Positions 17,658 through 26,316 of a stretch of 64,000 bases of DNA are shown here, in pieces. Position 1 is the first letter of the stretch, and every line of letters begins with the position of its first letter. Below the pieces are notes generated by a model. That model saw nothing but the letters and a program-made list of their open reading frames with translations. It had not been told where the DNA came from and ran no database searches. The DNA is taken from contig NZ_CP005084.1 in the NCBI RefSeq assembly GCF_001563265.1, positions 442,001-506,000 of the forward strand. Reading direction: 5' to 3'. Source of the DNA: Sphingobium sp. TKS. GTDB taxonomy: Bacteria; Pseudomonadota; Alphaproteobacteria; Sphingomonadales; Sphingomonadaceae. Position numbers and translations under genes: made by a program.

Positions 17658-18437
17658 TCACCGCGGCGCCATGCGCAGCGCGCCGTCAAGACGCACCGAA
17701 GCCGCGTTCATGTAACCATTGCCGATCAGGAACAGCACGGTCTCGGCATATTCCTCCGGCTTTCCCAGACGCTTGGGAAAGGGCACCGTCGCGGCCAGCG
17801 AATCCTGAACATTCTGCGGCAACCCGGCGAGCATCGGGGTACCCAATATCCCCGGCAGGATGACGTTGCAGCGAATACCGTCGCCCATGAGATCGCGGGC
17901 GATCGGCAGCGTCATGCCCTTCACCCCGGCCTTAGAGGCGGCATAGGCCGCCTGTCCGATCTGCCCATCCTCGGCAGCGACGGAAGCGGTGTTGATGATG
18001 ACGCCCCGCTCACCATCCTCCAGCGGATCGAGCGTCAGCATGCCCGCCGCCGATTTGGCGATGCAGGCGAAGGTTCCCACCAGATTGATGCTCACGGTGC
18101 GCATGAAGGCCGCGATGCGATGGGCAACAGGCGCGCCGCTTTCCCTGTCGCGGCTGGCCGTCTTTTCGCCCGACGCGATGCCCGCGCAGTTGACGAGAAT
18201 GCGCTCCTGCCCCTGCGCATCGCGCGCCTTGGCAAAGGCAGCGTCGACCGATGCCTCATCGGTCACATCGACGGCGCAAAACAGGGCGCCAATCTCAGCC
18301 GCCAGCGCTTCGCCGCGCTCGGCATTCACGTCGAAGATCGCGACTCTGGCCCCGGCGCCCCGCAGCGCCCGCGCCGTCGCCTCACCCAATCCCGATGCGC
18401 CGCCGGTCACGACGGCGGGCATGTCCTTGATCCGCAT
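17658..18437 (-). CDS. SDR-family 3-hydroxyacyl-CoA dehydrogenase-like oxidoreductase
   Basis: The 259-residue short-chain dehydrogenase has the Rossmann motif 'VVTGGASGLGEATARAL', 'CAGIAS' in place of NNAG, the catalytic Ser of 'NTASVAAEDGQIGQAAYAAS' and the Tyr-x-x-x-Lys of 'YAASKAG'. The sequence 'RDLMGDGIRCNVILPGILGT' and overall length resemble the HSD17B10 group (3-hydroxy-2-methylbutyryl-CoA dehydrogenase), which oxidises 3-hydroxyacyl-CoAs with NAD. It lies between tetR 2 and thiolase 1, with AGGAGAG before the ATG at 18437, and should supply the 3-ketoacyl-CoA for the thiolase. The enzyme class is well supported; the precise substrate is inference. Confidence 0.9.
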   Translation of the reverse strand: MRIKDMPAVVTGGASGLGEATARALRGAGARVAIFDVNAERGEALAAEIGALFCAVDVTDEASVDAAFAKARDAQGQERILVNCAGIASGEKTASRDRESGAPVAHRIAAFMRTVSINLVGTFACIAKSAAGMLTLDPLEDGERGVIINTASVAAEDGQIGQAAYAASKAGVKGMTLPIARDLMGDGIRCNVILPGILGTPMLAGLPQNVQDSLAATVPFPKRLGKPEEYAETVLFLIGNGYMNAASVRLDGALRMAPR

Positions 18438-18461
18438 TTTCTCTCTCCTGTGGATATGGCT

Positions 18462-19139
18462 TCAGGCCTGTGTCGGGCCAAGCCTTAGCGGCATGCACAT
18501 GACGGCCACGATCTGCTCCATCGTGTCCTCCAGCGCTTCCTCGAACGTCTCCCCGAACATCTCCCCGTCCGTGCCATGATGGCGGACCAGGATGTTGAGG
18601 AACATGAGACTGATGCTGATGAGCCGCCGCTGCGCGACATGCGGCGGCAGATAATCAACCCGATCGCGCAGCAGATGGAGCGCGCGGGTCAGATGGGGCG
18701 GCTCCGATCCGCTGAAATCGCCAAATTCCGGAGAACGGCTTTGCAGCAGATACTGGCTGAGGAAGCTGGCATAGCTATGGTTGCCATCGGCGTCCTGAAG
18801 GTCGAGCTGCGGCAGCAGGATGATCTCCAATATGGTGCGCGCATCCTTCAGCCGCCCGCCTGCTTCCGCCCGGCGCAACAGGGCGCCGCGCGCGTCCTCC
18901 ATCTGATCCATGCGAAAGTCGAAGATGGCGCGCACCAGACCCTCACGCGATCCGAAATGATATTGCACCGCCGCGTGATTGCCCTGCCCGGCCTGTGCGG
19001 CAATCTCGCGCATCGAGGCACCATGGATGCCGCCCTTCGCAAACAGCCGCTCACCGGCGAGGATGAGGCGGGTCTTGCCGTCGAGACTTTCGGTCGCCGC
19101 CCCATCCTCCAGCTGGTTATCCATGCCCGCCACCCACAT
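18462..19139 (-). CDS. TetR-family transcriptional regulator (2)
   Basis: The 225-residue regulator carries the TetR helix-turn-helix 'LILAGERLFAKGGIHGASMR' and 'EIAAQAGQGNHAAVQYHFGS', followed by 'LPQLDLQDADGNHSYASFLS', which it shares with TetR 1 at 13196. It is the first gene of the operon with the SDR and thiolase, so it is probably autoregulated. It is divergent from the LLM monooxygenase at 19469, and the shared intergenic region holds a CTAAT-N4-GTTAG site. The start could be the ATG at 19139, directly after AAGGA, or the ATG at 19124; the spacing suits neither perfectly. Confidence 0.88.
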   Translation of the reverse strand: MWVAGMDNQLEDGAATESLDGKTRLILAGERLFAKGGIHGASMREIAAQAGQGNHAAVQYHFGSREGLVRAIFDFRMDQMEDARGALLRRAEAGGRLKDARTILEIILLPQLDLQDADGNHSYASFLSQYLLQSRSPEFGDFSGSEPPHLTRALHLLRDRVDYLPPHVAQRRLISISLMFLNILVRHHGTDGEMFGETFEEALEDTMEQIVAVMCMPLRLGPTQA

Positions 19140-19380
19140 TCCTTATTACATCTGTTTTAGAAATACCCGGCATTGAAGGCGGGCCGAAAAATATATTTCC
19201 AGAAACCACCCCTTCCCAACCGCCAAACCGATCGCAGAAAAATGGGCATATTGCAAGAATTTTAGCGGTATTTCGGCATAATATGTCGACGCACCGCGCT
19301 CACAACCTCTGCGCGCTGGGCCAAAGCCCTAGCCCAGACGCGAAATTACACTTGACTTAAATTCCCGCGCTGGATTATCC

Positions 19381-19394
19381 CTAATCACTGTTAG
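19381..19394. promoter_or_regulatory. Palindromic operator CTAAT-N4-GTTAG (site 3)
   Basis: CTAAT-CACT-GTTAG lies in the 330-base divergent region between tetR 2 and the LLM monooxygenase, 75 bases before the latter's ATG. A TTGACT at 19352-19357 upstream could be the -35 box, which would put the palindrome at or just after the -10. Confidence 0.58.
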
Positions 19395-19468
19395 ACAGCC
19401 CTGGCCCATATGCCGCCCAAAGACGGCAGCCATCGGCTCGTTGCGATTACGCTCAAGGAGAGACTTTC

Positions 19469-20608
19469 ATGGCGATGGAAACCGGCCTCATCTTCCACCC
19501 CTATATGCGCCCGGGCCGAACGGCGCGGCAGACCTTCGAATGGGGCGTTCAGAACAGCGTGGCCTGCGACAAGGCAGGCTTCACCTCGATGATGATCTCC
19601 GAGCATGCCTCGCAGATCTGGGAGAATATCCCCAACCCCGAACTCATCATGGCCGCTGCCGCATTGCAAACGAGCCAGATCAAGTTCGCTCCGATGGCGC
19701 ACATCCTGCCCCACCAGCATCCCGCTAAGCTCGCCATTATGGTCGGCTGGCTGTCGCAGATTCTGGAAGGCCGCTATTTCATGGGCATCGGCGCCGGCGC
19801 CTATCCGCAGGCCTCCTACATGCACGGCATCAGGGAAGCGGAGCCGCAGATGCTGAACGACATGGTGCGTGAATCCCTCACCATCATGGAGAAGATCTGG
19901 AAGCGCGAGCCCTTTTTCTACGAGGGCAAATATTGGGACGCCGGCTTTCCCGAGGAAACCCCGGCGGAAACCGAGGAAGACGAACAGCATATGCTGGCCG
20001 ATTTCTCGCCCTGGAACGGCGCCTTTCCCGAGTTTGCCGTCACCGGGTTCAGCCAGAATTCGCCGTCGATGAAACTCGCGGGCGAGCGCAACTTCAAGCC
20101 GGTATCGATCTTCTCCGGCCTCGACGCGCTCAAGCGTCACTGGGAAATCTATTCGGAGGCCAATATCAAGGCAGGCTTCACGCCGAACCGCCAGCGCCAT
20201 GCCGTCTCGCAGACCGTCTTCTGCGCGGACACCGACGCGGAGGCCAAGCGGCTCGTGATGGAGGGGCCGATCGGTTATTGCTTCAACAAATATCTGATCC
20301 CGATCTGGCACCGCTTCGGCATGATGGACGGCTTCGCCAAGGACGCCGGCATCGATCCCAAGGATGCCGACCTCGAATTCCTGGTCGACAATGTCTTCGT
20401 CGTCGGCTCGCCCGACACCGTCGTCGACAAGCTCAACACCCTGTTCGAACAATGCGGCGGTTGGGGCACGCTCCAGGTCGAAGCCCATGACTATTATGAC
20501 GATCCGTCGCCCTGGTTCTATTCGCTCGAACTGCTCGCCAAGGAAGTCGCGCCCCGCGTGAAGCTGCCGGGCACGCGCGAAGCGGTGAGTGAGGCGGCGG
20601 TCGCCTGA
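19469..20608 (+). CDS. LLM-class flavin monooxygenase, diketocamphane monooxygenase-like
   Basis: The 379-residue protein is a bacterial-luciferase-like oxygenase that uses reduced FMN supplied by a separate reductase. The sequence 'MAMETGLIFHPYMRPGRTAR', 'MISEHASQIWENIPNPEL', 'APMAHILPHQHPAKLAIMVG', 'EGRYFMGIGAGAYPQASYMH' and 'VDNVFVVGSPDTVVDKLNTL' strongly recalls the oxygenating subunit of type II Baeyer-Villiger monooxygenases acting on camphor-derived diketones. That assignment is from memory of the family and was not searched. AAGGAGAG precedes the ATG at 19469. A strong terminator follows the gene, so it is a single-gene unit divergent from tetR 2. The flavin reductase at 27481 is a candidate partner. 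A ring-ketone to lactone conversion is inferred. Confidence 0.85.
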   Translation: MAMETGLIFHPYMRPGRTARQTFEWGVQNSVACDKAGFTSMMISEHASQIWENIPNPELIMAAAALQTSQIKFAPMAHILPHQHPAKLAIMVGWLSQILEGRYFMGIGAGAYPQASYMHGIREAEPQMLNDMVRESLTIMEKIWKREPFFYEGKYWDAGFPEETPAETEEDEQHMLADFSPWNGAFPEFAVTGFSQNSPSMKLAGERNFKPVSIFSGLDALKRHWEIYSEANIKAGFTPNRQRHAVSQTVFCADTDAEAKRLVMEGPIGYCFNKYLIPIWHRFGMMDGFAKDAGIDPKDADLEFLVDNVFVVGSPDTVVDKLNTLFEQCGGWGTLQVEAHDYYDDPSPWFYSLELLAKEVAPRVKLPGTREAVSEAAVA

Positions 20609-20630
20609 TCTTCGGATCGCAACGCAAAAA

Positions 20631-20667
20631 GGGGTGGGAGATCATCGATCTCTCACCCCTTTTTTTT
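20631..20667. terminator. Bidirectional rho-independent terminator
   Basis: A 12-base-pair stem (20631-20642 with 20648-20659, one G-T pair) has a CATCG loop and is followed by eight T residues on the plus strand and preceded by five A residues. It therefore terminates the LLM gene ending at 20608 and the convergent tetR 3 gene ending at 20708. Confidence 0.92.
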
Positions 20668-20707
20668 GTGCCTGAAAAGCGATGCGCGCAGTACGCGCCA
20701 TAAAAGG

Positions 20708-21301
20708 TCAGGGACGTTCGACCGCGAACCCGTGGAGAAGCAGATCGGCCGCCTGTTCGGCAATCTGCGCAGGCCCCAGCTTTCCCGGACGATACCAGGA
20801 CGAACAGGAATCGAGCATCGCAATCAGGAACTTGCGAACGACAGTGGCGTCCAGAGCCCTGGCACCGCTGCCGTCGGCCTGGGCCGCGACGATCAAATCG
20901 CGCCAATAGTTATCAAAGCTGGAATAGGCCGCCAGCACGCGCTGACGCATCTCATCGGGCAAGTCGTCAAACACGCGGGAGACGGCGGACGAATAGTCAT
21001 CACCGGTCAACAGGAAGTCGACATGCGCGACAATCGCCGCGCGCAGCCGCACCATGGACGACGCCCCCGACCCCAGCCCTTCCACGCGCGCCATGATGTG
21101 ACGGTTGTTATGATAGATGCCCTCCATCATCACCTCCTCGACCAGATGGTCCTTGGACGGAAAATGATGATAGATACTGGGCGCCAGCATGCCGGCCCCC
21201 TTTGCAATGTCGCTCAGTTTGGCGCCGGCCAGCCCCTTTTGCCGCAGGATCGCGGCGGCGGAATCCAGAATGCGCGTTCGGCCATTATCTGCTTGTGCCA
21301 T
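20708..21301 (-). CDS. TetR-family transcriptional regulator (3)
   Basis: The 197-residue regulator has the helix-turn-helix 'RILDSAAAILRQKGLAGAKL' and 'SDIAKGAGMLAPSIYHHFPS', then a TetR ligand domain ending 'SCSSWYRPGKLGPAQIAEQA'. 'WYRPG' near the C-terminus is shared with the TetR at 49094, so these two belong to a subfamily different from TetR 1 and 2. It is last in a minus-strand run with an SMP-30 lactonase, an enoyl-CoA hydratase and an LLM oxidoreductase, and likely regulates that operon. The ATG at 21301 has GAGG a few bases upstream. Confidence 0.88.
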   Translation of the reverse strand: MAQADNGRTRILDSAAAILRQKGLAGAKLSDIAKGAGMLAPSIYHHFPSKDHLVEEVMMEGIYHNNRHIMARVEGLGSGASSMVRLRAAIVAHVDFLLTGDDYSSAVSRVFDDLPDEMRQRVLAAYSSFDNYWRDLIVAAQADGSGARALDATVVRKFLIAMLDSCSSWYRPGKLGPAQIAEQAADLLLHGFAVERP

Positions 21302-21355
21302 GCGCCCTCTTAACCGCTATTTCAGCGAAATACAGCCCTTTCGCCTATGGCGAGC

Positions 21356-22291
21356 CTATCCGGCGAAAGGCGTGTTTGGGACGCCTGCGGCGGGTGGATC
21401 GAGAATCTCGAACAGACCACCAGCCAGCGGCTGCTGCGCGAAGATTTCGGGCGTGAAGCCCTGCGATCCGGTGATCAGGAACAGCCGGCTATAATCTGTA
21501 CCGCCAAAGGCCGGGCGAAGGCCGCGCCGGATCGGCAGGCGCCGTTCCTCCAGCAAAGTGGCATCCGGCGCAAAGCGACGCAACATCCAGCTTTCGTAAA
21601 AGGCCATCCAGATACAGCCTTCGACATCGACGGCCATGCCGTCGGGATAGCCATCCTCGGGCTTGAACGTCAGGAAATCGCGTCGGTTGGACAGGGTGCC
21701 ATCCTTCGCCACATCATAGGCCCAGCTCACCAGCGGCATGGAATCGTTCACATAAGCGATCCTGCCATCGGGGCTGAACGCCGGGCCATTGGCGGTGACG
21801 ATATTGCGTTCCTGCGTGCTGACCGTTCCATCGGCATCGAGCCGGTAGAGTTCGCCGGTGCTGCGGACCTCGAAATTGCCGAGCGTGCTTTCCTTGTCCT
21901 CAGCCGTGGTGCTTTCGTCCCACTGGCTGGAATCGCAGGACCCTGACCAGTAGCGTCCCTTGCGATCAGTGACGCCGTCATTCAGGCGCGCGACTTTCGG
22001 GTTGGGGATGGGATGGATGAAGGGCTGGTAAACCTGCCGCTTCGGATCGACATGAGCAAAACCGTCGGCGCAGGAGGCGACGAAGCCGCCGCTTGCCCGC
22101 GGCGCGATGGCGCTGATCCAGGCTGGCGCGTCCCACCGGCCCTTCTCGCCGCTCGCCAGATGATACCAGTTGATGCTGGGCGCCTCGATGTCGACCCAAT
22201 AGATGCAGCCGTCCCGATCGTCCCAGATGGTGCTTTCACCCAGGATGGCCTTCGCGTCCCACAGGCAGCGCCAGCCTTCGCCTTCCATCAT
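21356..22291 (-). CDS. SMP-30/gluconolactonase-family lactonase
   Basis: The 311-residue protein belongs to the SMP-30/gluconolactonase/LRE beta-propeller family. Motifs are 'LGESTIWDDRDGCIYWVDIE', 'ISAIAPRASGGFVAS', 'RLNDGVTDRKGRYWSGSCD', 'NGPAFSPDGRIAYVNDS' and 'GYPDGMAVDVEGCIWMAFYE'. These carry the metal ligands Glu, Asn and Asp expected for calcium- or zinc-dependent lactone hydrolysis. The frame is open far upstream (to 22885), but that part is antisense overlap with the enoyl-CoA hydratase. The start at 22291 follows GAAGGA and GGATGAGG, 20 bases after the hydratase stop. In this pathway it could open the lactone made by a Baeyer-Villiger oxygenase; this is inference from context. Confidence 0.88.
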   Translation of the reverse strand: MMEGEGWRCLWDAKAILGESTIWDDRDGCIYWVDIEAPSINWYHLASGEKGRWDAPAWISAIAPRASGGFVASCADGFAHVDPKRQVYQPFIHPIPNPKVARLNDGVTDRKGRYWSGSCDSSQWDESTTAEDKESTLGNFEVRSTGELYRLDADGTVSTQERNIVTANGPAFSPDGRIAYVNDSMPLVSWAYDVAKDGTLSNRRDFLTFKPEDGYPDGMAVDVEGCIWMAFYESWMLRRFAPDATLLEERRLPIRRGLRPAFGGTDYSRLFLITGSQGFTPEIFAQQPLAGGLFEILDPPAAGVPNTPFAG

Positions 22292-22311
22292 AGCCTCATC
22301 CCGTCCTTCTA

Positions 22312-23157
22312 TCAGAGCTTTACGATCGGATCGCCAAAGGGTTCGTCGCGTTGCCGGACGGCTTCCTTCAACCCTTCCGTCCGCACGGTTTCGTTGAAGC
22401 GCGTCCGGCTCGCCGCCAGATGCCCGCGCGCGTCCATTTCCGCCGCCATGCGCTGCAAGGTCCGCGCGCCCATCAGTTCGAGGCCGATATTGACGATCCG
22501 CTTGTTGGCGCTCAGCAGATCGGGGTCGATCAGCGCCAGCCGCGCCGCGAGCGCTTTGACCTCCGCCTCCAGCTGGTCGGCGGGAACGGCCTTGAGCGCC
22601 AGGCCGATCCGGGCCGCATCCTCGCCGCGAATAGAATCCCCGGTCAGCAGCAGCCGCTTCGCCCATTGCGGCCCGGCCAGATAGAGCCACATATGACTCG
22701 GCAGCGACCCCTGCGACCGCGCGGGCGGAAAGCCGAAGATCGCATCGTCCGCGCAGATCACCATGTCGCAGAGCAGAGCCAGATCGGTCCCTCCCGCCAG
22801 ACAACGGCCATGGACCTGCGCGATCACCGGCTTGTGCATGTCGAACAGCGCCATGCGCAGCCGCTGGGCGCGTTCCTGATGCCAACTGTCATCGTCGAAC
22901 TTCGCCCGGCCGCGCCGGTGATCGACTTGGCCGGGGATCGGCTGATCGTAGCGCTGGAGGTCATAACCCGAACAGAAATCCGGCCCCGCCGCCTTCAGGA
23001 CCACCGCGTGCACGCGAACATCCTCATCGGCTTCCCACAGCAGCGCATTGAGTTGCTCCTGGAGAGGCTCGCTCAGCGCGTTGCGCTTTTCTGGCCGGTT
23101 CAGCGTGATCCACGCGGTGCCGTCACGCACATCGTACAGGAGCAATGGCTCACTCAT
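22312..23157 (-). CDS. Enoyl-CoA hydratase/isomerase family protein (1)
   Basis: The 281-residue crotonase-family protein shows 'GTAWITLNRPEKRNALSEPL', the first oxyanion-hole region 'AGPDFCSGYDLQRYD', the second 'GRCLAGGTDLALLCDMVICA' and the 'FGFPPARSQGSLPSHMWLY' helix. The usual second catalytic Glu position of hydratases (E in 'PE.xLG') is not evident: here the text is 'PPARSQGS'. It may therefore be an isomerase, hydrolase or ring-opening member rather than a classical hydratase. It is second in an operon with LLM 2, the lactonase and TetR 3. Confidence 0.88.
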   Translation of the reverse strand: MSEPLLLYDVRDGTAWITLNRPEKRNALSEPLQEQLNALLWEADEDVRVHAVVLKAAGPDFCSGYDLQRYDQPIPGQVDHRRGRAKFDDDSWHQERAQRLRMALFDMHKPVIAQVHGRCLAGGTDLALLCDMVICADDAIFGFPPARSQGSLPSHMWLYLAGPQWAKRLLLTGDSIRGEDAARIGLALKAVPADQLEAEVKALAARLALIDPDLLSANKRIVNIGLELMGARTLQRMAAEMDARGHLAASRTRFNETVRTEGLKEAVRQRDEPFGDPIVKL

Positions 23158-23204
23158 CCTGTCCTCATCCTCTCAAAAGGCGCCGATCCTGATCGGCCGC
23201 CGCA

Positions 23205-24311
23205 TCACGCCAAAGTCTGCATGCTGACCGGAGCGACCGGCGCGGACACATCGATGTCCTTGAGATGGGGCAGAACCTTGCGCGCGAAAAGCTCATAATT
23301 TTCCCGGCCCACCTCAAAGGGCATGTCGCCGAACTGGGTATAGATGATGAAGCTGCCCACGTCGAAGCGATCGACCATCGCCTTCAGCTTCTCCAGCACT
23401 TCTTCCGGGCGGCCCCATATCTGGAGATCGGCGAGGAAGTTGTTGAATTTCTCGATGCCATTCTTCTCCACGCTGGCCGCCAGCGCGCCATAATATTCAT
23501 AGCCTTCGATCGAGGCGAATTCCTTGTTGCCGAACTGATAGAAGGAGGAAGTCGAGCGGGCATATTCAAGCAGATATTTGTCGCGCATTTCCTGCGCCTT
23601 CGCTGCATCCTCATTGACGGCGACGAAAGCGACGACCACCGGCTTGGGTGCGGGACGCCCCTGCATCGCGAAGAAACGCTCGCGATAGCTGGTGATATCC
23701 TCCTGGACCCGGTCCCAGGGCTTCTGCGCGATGATCATCAACCCGACGTCCAGATTGGCCATCAGCTTGACCGATTCCGGCGACACGGCGGAGGCGAACA
23801 CACGACCCCGATAGCTGGCATAGGGGCGCGGGCGCAGCTCGACGCGCGGCTGCTTCAGATAGTCGCCGTCATATTCCATGACGCCGGTTTCCAGCGCTTC
23901 CAGCAACGCCTCGGCATATTCGCGGAAACGCTTGCGCGCCTCACCCATGGGCACGCCGAAGCCGTCAAACTCCTCCTTGCCCAGACCCCGGCCGATACCC
24001 AGGATCGCGCGCCCTTCAGAGAACTGGTCGAGCAGGAGGAAGCTTTCCGCGATGCGAACCGGGTTCTGCCACGGCAACACGGTGACGGTCGTGCCCAGCT
24101 TGATCCGCTTGGTCTGACCCGCCACCCAGGACAGGAACTGGGGCACGTTGGGCGTCATCATATAGCCGGTGAAATGATGCTCCGGCGTCCAGACGGAATC
24201 GAAGCCCTGATCCTCGGCACGCGCCGCCAGCGAGAGCTCGTGACGGAACACGTCGATATCGCTGACCTTGTCGTTCAGATTCTGGAACGTCAGCCCCAAT
24301 CCCACTTCCAT
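23205..24311 (-). CDS. LLM-class flavin-dependent oxidoreductase (2)
   Basis: The 368-residue luciferase-like monooxygenase contains 'EDQGFDSVWTPEHHFTGYMM', 'GTTVTVLPWQNPVRIAESFL', 'DQFSEGRAILGIGRGLGKEE' and 'ADLQIWGRPEEVLEKLKAMV', which are typical of the bacterial LLM (TIM-barrel) family using FMNH2. It is clearly different from the diketocamphane-type LLM at 19469. The ATG at 24311 has GGAGG five bases upstream; the TTG at 24323 within that site is not the start. It heads a four-gene operon and is divergent from the acyl-CoA ligase, with a perfect operator palindrome 34 bases before it. The substrate is unknown. Confidence 0.9.
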   Translation of the reverse strand: MEVGLGLTFQNLNDKVSDIDVFRHELSLAARAEDQGFDSVWTPEHHFTGYMMTPNVPQFLSWVAGQTKRIKLGTTVTVLPWQNPVRIAESFLLLDQFSEGRAILGIGRGLGKEEFDGFGVPMGEARKRFREYAEALLEALETGVMEYDGDYLKQPRVELRPRPYASYRGRVFASAVSPESVKLMANLDVGLMIIAQKPWDRVQEDITSYRERFFAMQGRPAPKPVVVAFVAVNEDAAKAQEMRDKYLLEYARSTSSFYQFGNKEFASIEGYEYYGALAASVEKNGIEKFNNFLADLQIWGRPEEVLEKLKAMVDRFDVGSFIIYTQFGDMPFEVGRENYELFARKVLPHLKDIDVSAPVAPVSMQTLA

Positions 24312-24344
24312 ATTCGCCTCCAAAACACATCTCTTGGAATTAAA

Positions 24345-24358
24345 CTAATTACAATTAG
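24345..24358. promoter_or_regulatory. Palindromic operator CTAAT-N4-ATTAG (site 4)
   Basis: CTAAT-TACA-ATTAG is perfect and lies 34 bases upstream of the LLM 2 start. On the minus strand it sits in the 17-base spacer between TTGCCA and TTAGTT, which may be the -35 and -10 boxes. Confidence 0.65.
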
Positions 24359-24570
24359 GTTGATTTGGCAAGCCCCTTCGCACGGCAAAGCTGCCCATGA
24401 GGCCATTTTCGGCCATTGAGAAAGCTCGAAACTCGGTTTTCTTCCATAATTTTATCTATACATTTCTGGTATTTAAATGATATTTCACTTTCCCTTGAAA
24501 ATCGAAGGCAGAGACAGGAAACAACAGCGAAAAACCGTCGCCCTTGACGAACATGGCGTAAATTTGCATC

Positions 24571-24584
24571 ATAACAGAAATTAG
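24571..24584 (+). promoter_or_regulatory. Degenerate operator ATAAC-N4-ATTAG (site 5)
   Basis: ATAAC-AGAA-ATTAG followed by GCAGA lies 20 bases before the ligase GTG. Its left half departs from CTAAT, but exactly the same ATAAC-N4-ATTAGGC form occurs before the SDR at 30664, so the two may be a related lower-affinity site. Confidence 0.4.
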
Positions 24585-24603
24585 GCAGAGGAGATTTCGA
24601 CCG

Positions 24604-26289
24604 GTGAGTGAGTCCATCGCAGCGCGGCGCCAGGCCATGGCAGACCGGCATCCTGTCTGGCAGGAGATGACGCTGGACGCTTATCTCAGACGCGCCGCCG
24701 AAGATTATGGCACGCGCCCGCTCGTCATCACCGATGCCGAAACGCTCGATTATGCCACGGTGGAGGCGCAATCCCGGCAGATCGCGGCGGGCCTCGTGGC
24801 CCTCGGCATCCAGCGCGGCGAACGGGTGGGCCTGATGATGGCCAATTATCCCGTCACTGTGTCCCTGCTTTTCGCGATCTGGCGTAGCGGGGCCGTGGCC
24901 GTGGCGATCAACACGCTCTATAGCCCCAAGGAGCTGGAATATGTCATCCGCGAAGCCGGATGCGCGCTGCTCGTCAGCATGGCCGGCTTCGGTTCCCGCC
25001 GCTTCGATCGGGAACTGGACGAGCGCATGCCGGGATGGCGGACCGGCGACTATGCCCCCCTGCCGGAATTGCGCCGAGGCTTGGTGTACGACATCAACGC
25101 GCCGCAGCATTTTTTCGATGCGCTACCGGCCGGGGAACTGCCCGAACAGGGCGCCGAACCCCATGATCCGGCCGTCATCATGTTCACCTCCGGCACGACC
25201 GGATCGCCCAAGGGGGTGATGCAGACCCATGACAATCTGCTGCGGGCCGCTTATGCTGGGGCCTATCATCAGGCGTTCGAGGACGGCCGGCGCGCGGTCT
25301 TCTCGCTGCCGCTTTATCATTCCTTCGGCCTTGTCGTGGGGCTGCTGTCCGGGATGATCGTCGGCGGCGCCATCATTCCCCTGCTCCGCTTCGATCCGCA
25401 CGCCCTGCTGACGGCGACCGAGCGCCACCGCGCGACTTACCTCATGGGCGTTCCGACCATGACGATCGCCATGATGGAGCAGGCGAAGACGCAAAGTTAC
25501 GATCTGTCCTCCCTGACCGCCGTGCACAGCGCCGCAGCCCCGACGCCGAGCTGGGTCTGGCGCGAGATACAGCGCGTCTTCGGCTGCGAGGAGATTTTCA
25601 CCAGCTACGGCCAGACCGAAGTGACCGCGACCATCGTGTGTACCAAGCCGGGCGATCCCATCGAGATCGTCTCGGAAACGCAGGGCTGCATCGTCGAGGC
25701 CGGTGTAGCCGGAATCCCCGCGCTGGGCGGCAGGATTTGCGAATTCAAGACGATCGACCCGGAAACCGGTGAAGATCTGCCGCACGGCGCCGCGGGCGAA
25801 TTGTGCACGCGGGGACCGATGAACAGCCTCGGCTATTTCCGCCGCCCGGAGGAAACCGCCAAACTCTTCCTTCCGGGCCGCTGGATTCGCACGGGCGACC
25901 TTGGACAGTTCAGGCCCGACGGCAATTTGTTCCTCACCGGGCGGTCGAAGGAACTCTATAAGAGCAAGGGCGAACTGGTTTCCCCCAAGGAGCTGGAGCA
26001 ACTCGTCACTGCCCATCCAGCCATTGCACAGGCCTTTTTCATCGGCATGCCCGATGACCGATGGGGCGAATGCGGTTGCGCCTGGATCGTGCTGGCCGAC
26101 GGCCAGTCCTTCACCGCCGAAGAACTGCTCGCCTGGCTCGCTCCGCAAGTGGCGGGCTACAAGCTGCCGCGCGACATCTGGTTCATTGCCGACAATGAAC
26201 TGCCCAAGACCGGCACCGGCAAGGTGCAGAAGGACATCCTCAAGGACATGGCATTGGCACAGCTCGCTGCGGCGAAGGGCGCAGCCTGA
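24604..26289 (+). CDS. AMP-dependent acyl-CoA ligase
   Basis: The 561-residue adenylate-forming enzyme activates a carboxylic acid with ATP and CoA. It has the P-loop 'VIMFTSGTTGSPKGVMQTHD', the 'FTSYGQTEVTATIV' motif, 'RWIRTGDLGQFRPDGNLFLT' with the AMP-binding Asp, 'GRSKELYKSKGELVSPKELE' and the catalytic Lys in 'PKTGTGKVQKDIL'. All core motifs are present and the length is normal. The GTG at 24604 with AGGAG upstream is taken as the start; an ATG at 24637 is possible. It is followed 27 bases later by ribB. In a camphor-like pathway such an enzyme would activate the ring-opened acid; the substrate is not determined. Confidence 0.92.
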   Translation: MSESIAARRQAMADRHPVWQEMTLDAYLRRAAEDYGTRPLVITDAETLDYATVEAQSRQIAAGLVALGIQRGERVGLMMANYPVTVSLLFAIWRSGAVAVAINTLYSPKELEYVIREAGCALLVSMAGFGSRRFDRELDERMPGWRTGDYAPLPELRRGLVYDINAPQHFFDALPAGELPEQGAEPHDPAVIMFTSGTTGSPKGVMQTHDNLLRAAYAGAYHQAFEDGRRAVFSLPLYHSFGLVVGLLSGMIVGGAIIPLLRFDPHALLTATERHRATYLMGVPTMTIAMMEQAKTQSYDLSSLTAVHSAAAPTPSWVWREIQRVFGCEEIFTSYGQTEVTATIVCTKPGDPIEIVSETQGCIVEAGVAGIPALGGRICEFKTIDPETGEDLPHGAAGELCTRGPMNSLGYFRRPEETAKLFLPGRWIRTGDLGQFRPDGNLFLTGRSKELYKSKGELVSPKELEQLVTAHPAIAQAFFIGMPDDRWGECGCAWIVLADGQSFTAEELLAWLAPQVAGYKLPRDIWFIADNELPKTGTGKVQKDILKDMALAQLAAAKGAA

Positions 26290-26316
26290 ACCAACAGGCA
26301 AATGGAAAGAAAAGCA

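Noticed and set aside
21356..22885. A 509-residue version of the SMP-30 protein
   Set aside because: The N-terminal 198 residues overlap the enoyl-CoA hydratase in another frame and resemble nothing; the lactonase starts at 22291.
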